From contig CAJYXJ010000001.1 of NCBI GenBank assembly GCA_913778085.1, positions 62,001-126,000 of the forward strand: DNA of 64,000 nucleotides, read 5' to 3'. Origin of the DNA: an uncultured Chryseobacterium sp. (GTDB lineage Bacteria; Bacteroidota; Bacteroidia; Flavobacteriales; Weeksellaceae). Position numbers and translations under genes: made by a program. The first letter of the stretch is position 1. Every line of letters starts with the position of its first letter. Shown here piece after piece: positions 58,640 through 64,000 of the stretch. The notes under the pieces were generated by a model. It was not told where the DNA came from and did no database searches. It worked only from the letters and a program-made list of their open reading frames with translations.

Positions 58640-61135
58640 ATGATTCCAGGAAAAGACGCTACGGTAGAGAAGGTTGATTCTCAGAAGGAAAAGTATGGTT
58701 CTTTCGCACTGTTCGACATAGAACATTTTTTAAGAAGAGTATTGAAAAATTGGTACTTCTTCATCTTGGTGCTGCTTATCGGCTACGGCATTTCATGGGT
58801 GTACAGCAAATATTATGCACAGAATATTTATGCTTCCAATTTATCCTTAAGTGTTTCGAACAATACATCAAGTTACTTTACGCCAAACCAGTCAATCAAC
58901 TTCATCTGGGGGCAGGGCGGAAATCAGGACGGGGTATATCTTAAAAAAATGCTCTTATCCAGAACGCATAATGAATTTTTGGTTAAAGAACTCGATCTTT
59001 TTGTAAACTATTCTACAAAAGGACTTATAAAATCTACTTATTTGGATAAAGATGACTGCCCGGTTCTTTTCCAGGTAGACAGAAAACATTTGCAGCAGGT
59101 AAATTATCCGGTTACACTGGTTCCGAAAGGAGGTGATGCTTATGAAGTTGTGCTCCCGGAAGAAGGACAGTCCGTCAGCTTATACAATTATGATTCTGAA
59201 GGATATTCATTGATTGACCCTTATGATCGGCCGGCTAACAAAATTATAAAAGTAGGAGAATGGTATACATCACCGAATTTAAGATTCAGGTTGATGCGTA
59301 ACTCTATTGTTCCTAAAATCAAACTGGAAAATATTATTGTTAACTTGAATACCGTTAATCAATCCGTCAATGAGATTGTCTCTACGATCGGAATTGAATT
59401 TGATAAGGAAATTAACAGTATTATGATTATTACGAAAAGAGGGTATAATCTTAACAGTACCGTCAGTTTCCTTAACATGTCTGTAAACCAGCTGCAGAAA
59501 AAAAGACTGGCGGATAAAATAACGGTTGATAAAAATACCGATGTCTATATACAGGATAATCTTAGTAACATAAGAAAAAAACTGGACTCCAGTGCCAATA
59601 TCCTGAATTACATGAAGACTACGGAAAAGCTTTATGATATCAAAGACAGGGACGAAAAATCATTAGGTCAAATTAAAGAACTCGAGGCCAAAAAGGCGGA
59701 TATCGACAGTAAAATTGCGTCTCTCAATGAGATCAGAAGAAGCCTGGAAGCACAGAATTTTGAAAAAATGATCAGTACGACGGCGGCCGGTTTTCAGGAT
59801 GGCCTTTTCAGTGCATCTGTTGCAGAACTTAAAGCGCTTTATCTGAAGAGACGGGAACTGGCGTTGATCTATAAGCCAAGTTCCGAACCTATGAAAGAAA
59901 TCAACAGGCTCATTGATGAAGCTAAAATGACATCAAACGTAGCCCTGAGAAATTATTACTCCGGTTATTATAACGAAATAAGTAAAATCAATCAGAAAGT
60001 TGCCGAGGCTAATTCCGATCTGGCAACTTACCCTGAAAAGCAGCGAAGATACCTGGATGCGGAAAGAGGGTATAATATGATTGAGGCAACCTATAACAGC
60101 TTGCTGAGCAGGCAAAATGAAACGCAGATGAGGATGGCAGCAAACCAGTCGGATATCACCGTGATCGACCCTGCGAAAAATGTAGGGCAGCCACCGATAG
60201 GACCTAACGTGAAAGCTGCTAAAGCCGGGATCATCGGAGGTTTCCTTGTGCTGCCATTGTTGTTTATTTTTATCGGAGAAGTATTGGACAATAAGATCAG
60301 GAATATCAGAGAGCTGCTTAATGCTACGAAAATTCCTTTGTTAGGAGTAATTGGCAACAACAGCAATGAAAATATGCTTACCGTTCTCGATCAGCCGAAA
60401 TCTTCTGTCTCCGAAGCATTTAGGGGGATCAGAGCCAATGTAAGGTTCCTGTCAGGAGAAAATGGAGGAAGTAAGGTTATTCTGGTAACATCTTCCATCG
60501 GCGGTGAGGGTAAAACCTATGTTTCGATCAACCTCGCCTCGGTGTTAGGTTTAAGTGACAAAAAAACCATCTTATTGGGAATGGATTTACGGAAGCCGAA
60601 AATTTTCGGAGATTTCCAGATTGATAACAAATACGGTATTTCCAATTATCTTACCGGTGAAGTGGGAATGGACCAGATCATCAATAAAACAAGAATTCCG
60701 AATCTTGATGTGGCGACTTCGGGACCTATCCCGCCAAACCCTTCAGAACTGTTGATGAGTGAAAGAAATATCCAGTTTATTGAAGACCTCAAAAGCGTCT
60801 ATGATTTTATTATCATTGATTCTCCGCCGGTAGGGCTGGTTGCAGATTCCTATGAACTGATGAAGCATTCGGATGCAAACATCTATGTGGTGCGTCACGA
60901 ATATACCGAAAAATATATGCTGAAAATGATCACCGAGAGATACCATAACGGAGAAATAGATCATCTGGGCCTTGTGTACAATGACTATAATACCAAGCAG
61001 GGGTATGGCTATGGATACGGTTACGGCTATGGTTATGGCTATGGTTATGGTTACTTTGATGAAGATAAAAACTATAAAGAACCTTTGCTGATAAGAATTA
61101 GGAATAAAGTACAGTCAATATTCAATAAAAAATAA
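58640..61135 (+). CDS. Tyrosine autokinase/chain-length regulator, Wzc-like, with Tyr-Gly tail
   Basis: An 831-aa fusion of a Wzz-type periplasmic domain between two membrane segments (NWYFFILVLLIGYGISWVY, ~30-52, and AGIIGGFLVLPLLFIFIGEV, ~530-550) with the PPIGPN Pro-rich motif before the second, and a cytoplasmic BY-kinase domain: Walker A SSIGGEGKTYVSINLA, Walker A' MDLRKPK, Walker B FIIIDSPPVGLV. The C-terminal tail is a run of alternating Tyr-Gly (about eight repeats; GYGYGYGYGY) before DEDKNYKEP, which is the autophosphorylated tyrosine cluster. It controls polysaccharide chain length and export with the Wza-like lipoprotein. Confidence 0.93.
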   Translation: MIPGKDATVEKVDSQKEKYGSFALFDIEHFLRRVLKNWYFFILVLLIGYGISWVYSKYYAQNIYASNLSLSVSNNTSSYFTPNQSINFIWGQGGNQDGVYLKKMLLSRTHNEFLVKELDLFVNYSTKGLIKSTYLDKDDCPVLFQVDRKHLQQVNYPVTLVPKGGDAYEVVLPEEGQSVSLYNYDSEGYSLIDPYDRPANKIIKVGEWYTSPNLRFRLMRNSIVPKIKLENIIVNLNTVNQSVNEIVSTIGIEFDKEINSIMIITKRGYNLNSTVSFLNMSVNQLQKKRLADKITVDKNTDVYIQDNLSNIRKKLDSSANILNYMKTTEKLYDIKDRDEKSLGQIKELEAKKADIDSKIASLNEIRRSLEAQNFEKMISTTAAGFQDGLFSASVAELKALYLKRRELALIYKPSSEPMKEINRLIDEAKMTSNVALRNYYSGYYNEISKINQKVAEANSDLATYPEKQRRYLDAERGYNMIEATYNSLLSRQNETQMRMAANQSDITVIDPAKNVGQPPIGPNVKAAKAGIIGGFLVLPLLFIFIGEVLDNKIRNIRELLNATKIPLLGVIGNNSNENMLTVLDQPKSSVSEAFRGIRANVRFLSGENGGSKVILVTSSIGGEGKTYVSINLASVLGLSDKKTILLGMDLRKPKIFGDFQIDNKYGISNYLTGEVGMDQIINKTRIPNLDVATSGPIPPNPSELLMSERNIQFIEDLKSVYDFIIIDSPPVGLVADSYELMKHSDANIYVVRHEYTEKYMLKMITERYHNGEIDHLGLVYNDYNTKQGYGYGYGYGYGYGYGYGYFDEDKNYKEPLLIRIRNKVQSIFNKK
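61003..61052 (+). repeat. Microsatellite encoding the Tyr-Gly tail
   Basis: A run of TATGG(C/T/A) and TACGG(C/T) hexamers encodes the (YG)n tail of the tyrosine kinase. Repeat copy changes by slippage would add or remove phosphorylation sites without a frameshift. Confidence 0.7.
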
Positions 61136-61143
61136 TACATTTA

Positions 61144-61172
61144 AGCCCTCATTTAATGGGGGTTTATTATAT
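61144..61172 (+). terminator. Rho-independent terminator after the Wzc-like gene
   Basis: CCCTCATT and AATGGGGG pair as an imperfect stem (one T-G pair) followed by a T-rich stretch. It starts 9 nt after the stop. Confidence 0.6.
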
Positions 61173-61298
61173 CTTGATCATTTTGATTCTATTAAAAAAA
61201 GAATAATTCTTCGAGTTTGTCGTTTACTTTATAACAAATTATGTTTTTTTGTTTATTTTTAACTATACATTAAGATTATCATTAATATAAAAAAGTTT

Positions 61299-61306
61299 TA
61301 TATTTG
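61299..61306 (+). promoter_or_regulatory. Promoter -7 box of the DUF6089-uppS-bamA unit
   Basis: TATATTTG, a perfect TAnnTTTG box, 42 nt before the ATG at 61349. It overlaps the earlier in-frame codon at 61304, excluding that as a start. Confidence 0.6.
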
Positions 61307-61348
61307 CAAAAATTAAATTTTAAAATAACCATAAATCCATATTCTTTT

Positions 61349-62242
61349 ATGAATAGAAAATTATTGTTTAGCTTCCTTGCCGCTCTAGGAACTGTGGTAA
61401 GTGTTAAAGCACAAAGAAACGAACTTGGGGTTCGTCTAGGTATGAGTAACCTAGTTGGGGATGTAGGGAGATCGAATTATCTTTTACAAAAGCCATTGGA
61501 TTTAAGCAGAGCATCGGATTTTGGAGTTCCGTTTTATGGTGGTATTTTATATAGATTTAATTTTAATCCTCATCAGACTGTAAGATTGGATCTTGGATAT
61601 AACCAGATTCAGTTTAATGATAAGGTTGCAAAAGAAGATTACAGAAGAAACAGAAACGCATTCGGAAAAAACGATGTGTATGAAGCAAGTCTGGTTTTCG
61701 AATATAATTTTTTCCCGGTGAATAACGAACAGAAAGGTATGGTGAGCCCATATATTTTCGGTGGGGTTGGCGCTTTATTGTTTGATGCTCCGAAGGCAAC
61801 GGTTTTGAATGATTTCAGAAGAGATGCGGATGGTGTAGCGCAGGCTCCGATCAATGAGCTTGATTTTACGACTACTGTAACATACTCTACCGGTAAGAAG
61901 ACGACGGCGCACCTTCCTTTTGGAGTAGGTTTAAAATATAAATTTAACTATAACTGGGCTATTTTTGCAGAAGCTACTTTCAGATATACGCTTACGGATC
62001 AGCTGGATTACAGCAAAGTCCTGAGCAAAGATGTAGTGGCTAATTATAACGCAGATATCCTGAGCCCAGTTACCGGTGGTTCCCTTCTGCAGACGGATGC
62101 TTATTACGTGGTATCCAAAGAGAGGGAAGCAGGCCTTATTGGACAGAGAAATATTGGAGATTCCCGATCTAAAGACTGGATGAATACCGTAAGCTTAGGG
62201 CTTACCTACTCATTCGGGAGACCTCCGTGCTATTGTGATTAA
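61349..62242 (+). CDS. DUF6089-family outer membrane beta-barrel protein
   Basis: A 297-aa protein with signal peptide (MNRKLLFSFLAALGTVVSVKA). NELGVRLGMSNLVGDVG at the mature N-terminus, PYIFGGVGALLFDA in the middle and the barrel end (VSLGLTYSFGR) fit the DUF6089 family of Bacteroidetes outer-membrane proteins found next to uppS and bamA. ATG at 61349 is chosen from the signal peptide and promoter; the longer frame starts inside the promoter. The uppS ATG lies 1 nt after the stop. Confidence 0.88.
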   Translation: MNRKLLFSFLAALGTVVSVKAQRNELGVRLGMSNLVGDVGRSNYLLQKPLDLSRASDFGVPFYGGILYRFNFNPHQTVRLDLGYNQIQFNDKVAKEDYRRNRNAFGKNDVYEASLVFEYNFFPVNNEQKGMVSPYIFGGVGALLFDAPKATVLNDFRRDADGVAQAPINELDFTTTVTYSTGKKTTAHLPFGVGLKYKFNYNWAIFAEATFRYTLTDQLDYSKVLSKDVVANYNADILSPVTGGSLLQTDAYYVVSKEREAGLIGQRNIGDSRSKDWMNTVSLGLTYSFGRPPCYCD

Positions 62243-62243
62243 T

Positions 62244-62993
62244 ATGTCGTTGATAAAAGATAAAATAGATCCTGAGAATTTGCCGCAACATGTGGCTATC
62301 ATCATGGATGGTAATGGGAGATGGGCAAAAACCCGTGGCGAAGAAAGAACTTTCGGTCACAGAAATGCCATTGATGCAGTAAGGAATGCCATTAATGCAT
62401 GTAATGAAATACATATTCCGTATTTAACGCTTTACACCTTTTCTTCGGAAAACTGGAACCGGCCTGCCGAAGAAGTAAATACACTCATGAATTTACTGGT
62501 GGAAACCTTATTGCTGGAAGCAGAGGAAATTTTCACAAAAGGGCTTAAAATGCATGTGATCGGGAATCTGGAAAAACTTCCGCCGCTGGTAAAGGATCAG
62601 CTTTTACGGGTGGTGGAGCTTACAAAAGAAAACACAAAGGGCAATCTTGTGCTCGCCATCAGCTATGGTTCGCAGCATGAAATACTGAATGCCGTAAAAA
62701 GTATCAGCGAAGATGTGAAAGAAGGAAAAATCGATGCCGGTAATATCGATGAAAAGCTTTTTGAGAGCTACCTGTATACTAAAGATCTTCCGCCGGTGGA
62801 TCTCCTGATCCGGACGAGCGGCGAAATCAGAATCAGCAATTTCCTCCTTTGGCAGATCGCTTATGCGGAGCTGCAGTTTTTAGATGTTCTGTGGCCGGAC
62901 TTTACAAAAGATATTTTCTTCCAGTGTATTGTTAATTATCAAAACAAGGAAAGAAGATTCGGGATGACCGGCGAACAAATAAAAATTCAGTAA
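62244..62993 (+). CDS. uppS: Undecaprenyl diphosphate synthase
   Basis: A 249-aa cis-prenyltransferase that makes the C55 lipid carrier for cell-wall and polysaccharide synthesis. VAIIMDGNGRWAKTRG holds the catalytic Asp; YLTLYTFSSENWNRP and LLIRTSGEIRISNFLLWQIAYAEL are the other conserved blocks. ATG at 62244 (MSLIKDK) is preferred to an upstream GTG at 62235 that overlaps the previous gene. The bamA ATG follows 27 nt later. Confidence 0.95.
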   Translation: MSLIKDKIDPENLPQHVAIIMDGNGRWAKTRGEERTFGHRNAIDAVRNAINACNEIHIPYLTLYTFSSENWNRPAEEVNTLMNLLVETLLLEAEEIFTKGLKMHVIGNLEKLPPLVKDQLLRVVELTKENTKGNLVLAISYGSQHEILNAVKSISEDVKEGKIDAGNIDEKLFESYLYTKDLPPVDLLIRTSGEIRISNFLLWQIAYAELQFLDVLWPDFTKDIFFQCIVNYQNKERRFGMTGEQIKIQ

Positions 62994-63020
62994 AATTAAG
63001 AAAAGAAAGACTACGATAAA

Positions 63021-64000
63021 ATGAAGTTTAGACTATTACCCATCATTATGTTTGTTGCTTCTGCACATTTTTATGGACAGGTAACGCCACAGGACAGCAC
63101 GAAAGTAAATAATGCTGTACATGCAGAAAACCAGGCAGGAACATACACGCTGAAAGACATTGTTGTGGATGGGGTTAAAAAATATACGCCGGCTCAGATC
63201 CTGAGATTTACAGGTTTGTCCAAAGGGGAAACCGTAGACATTCCGGGGCAGAAAATCAGTAACGCTGTAAAAAAACTTTGGGATACCCAGTCTTTTTCTG
63301 AGGTGGAAGTATACGTTCAGAGTATTGAAGGCGAAACCATTATCTTAAGATTTTACCTTCAGGACCTTAAAGATCTTGGAGAAGTTAAATTTACAGGAAA
63401 AGGAATCGGTAAATCCAAAAACGAGAAACTAGCTAAAGATAACAATCTGAAGCCGGGAACTAAAATTACACAGAACTTAATCTCAAGCCTTAAAACAAAC
63501 GTCCCTAAAGACTATGTAAAAAAAGGATTTGCAGATGCTAAGATCACCATTCAGGAGAAAGTAAATGCCGGAGATCCTAATCTGGTAGACTGGACCATCA
63601 ATGTAGACAAAGGCAAAAGGATTAAGATCGATCATATCGAGTTTGAAGGGAATACGACCGTTACCGACAGAAAGCTTAGAAAAAAAGCCTTTAAGGAAAC
63701 AAAGCAGAAAAGATTCGGGATTGGCGGTATTTTGAAATCTTCGAAATTTATTGAAGATAAATACCAGGAAGACAAACAGAATCTGATCAACTATTATAAC
63801 TCTTTAGGATACAGAGATGCGATTATTGTTTCAGACTCCGTATGGAGAAACAAAAGGAACAACTACGAGATCAATGTAAAGCTGAACGAAGGAAAACAGT
63901 ATTATATCGGTGATATTACCTTCACTGGAAATACCGTATATCCTACAGATTATTTACAAAGACTTTTAGGATATAAGAAAGGGGATATTTACGATGCGGT
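63021..64000 (+). CDS. bamA: Outer membrane protein assembly factor BamA, 5' part
   Basis: Start of BamA, which folds beta-barrel proteins into the outer membrane. The signal peptide is MKFRLLPIIMFVASAHFYGQ. POTRA-type repeats follow: YTLKDIVVDGVKKYTPAQIL, DLGEVKFTGKGIG, IKIDHIEFEGNTTVTDRKLR and YYIGDITFTGNTVYPTDYLQ. The barrel part is beyond the window (326 codons visible). Its place after DUF6089 and uppS matches the usual gene order in Flavobacteriia. Confidence 0.95.
   Translation, partial: MKFRLLPIIMFVASAHFYGQVTPQDSTKVNNAVHAENQAGTYTLKDIVVDGVKKYTPAQILRFTGLSKGETVDIPGQKISNAVKKLWDTQSFSEVEVYVQSIEGETIILRFYLQDLKDLGEVKFTGKGIGKSKNEKLAKDNNLKPGTKITQNLISSLKTNVPKDYVKKGFADAKITIQEKVNAGDPNLVDWTINVDKGKRIKIDHIEFEGNTTVTDRKLRKKAFKETKQKRFGIGGILKSSKFIEDKYQEDKQNLINYYNSLGYRDAIIVSDSVWRNKRNNYEINVKLNEGKQYYIGDITFTGNTVYPTDYLQRLLGYKKGDIYDA

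Noticed and set aside
61003-61052. Hexamer run considered as a CRISPR or satellite
   Set aside because: It is in frame within the kinase gene and encodes the known type of tyrosine tail.

Overview
The window is chromosomal DNA from a flexirubin-pigmented member of the Flavobacteriia, most likely Chryseobacterium or a close relative in the Weeksellaceae. The evidence is an aryl-polyene/dialkylresorcinol gene set with a tyrosine ammonia-lyase close to the Flavobacterium johnsoniae enzyme, a type IX secretion sorting tail, promoters of the Bacteroidetes type (TTG, about 19-23 nt, TAnnTTTG), and A-rich leaders with few strong Shine-Dalgarno sites. There is no rRNA, tRNA, CRISPR array or insertion sequence that I can support.

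Layout. (1) 1-2130, minus: 5' part of ileS. (2) 2378-7149, minus: an AT-rich polymorphic-toxin locus. An 876-aa protein ends in a papain-fold (Tox-PL1-like) toxin domain and is followed by an intact Imm35/YrhB-like immunity gene, two more Imm35 copies each broken by a one-base frameshift, a broken zincin (HExxH) toxin remnant and two paralogous immunity-like genes. (3) 7404-41884: the flexirubin region. Plus-strand genes: a CoA-ligase-like enzyme, then TAL, ketoreductase, ketosynthase, ACP, LpxL-type acyltransferase, carotene-desaturase-like oxidoreductase and an Ntn-hydrolase acyltransferase. A flavin-dependent halogenase-like gene is divergent from TAL. Minus-strand genes: a long run from 34251 down to 19611 with a BtrH-like acyltransferase, ABC transporter, thioesterase, ketosynthases, a CLF-like subunit, ACP, deacetylase, LolA-like protein, lipoprotein, dehydratase and a GT2-DUF2062 protein, plus an outer run (41884-35257) with an RND exporter-acyltransferase fusion, DarA, DarB and two dehydratases. 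(4) 42074-50472: surface-polysaccharide-type membrane proteins, an acyltransferase and a large T9SS-secreted protein. (5) 50524-64000: topA, an unknown exported protein, a degenerate arginase-fold protein, GT2, a WecA-like transferase, Wza- and Wzc-like capsule export proteins, a DUF6089 protein, uppS and the start of bamA.

How the genes work together. TAL would make p-coumarate from tyrosine; the ligase would activate an aryl acid; KS/CLF, ketoreductase, dehydratases and ACPs would extend it to the aryl polyene acid. DarA/DarB with dehydratases would make the dialkylresorcinol. An acyltransferase must then join the two halves as an ester: the BtrH-like and C45 Ntn-type proteins are the most interesting candidates. 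The halogenase-like protein could chlorinate the aromatic head. The RND fusion, ABC transporter, LolA-like protein and lipoprotein could carry the lipid pigment to the outer membrane.

Two passengers sit inside the pigment operon: a ParE-type toxin-antitoxin pair with its own promoter and a DUF1016/YhcG-type nuclease gene. Four AT-rich palindromic repeats flank the two ACP genes. Start codons were moved from the longest open frame wherever overlaps, promoters or domain starts favoured a later codon; each case is stated.
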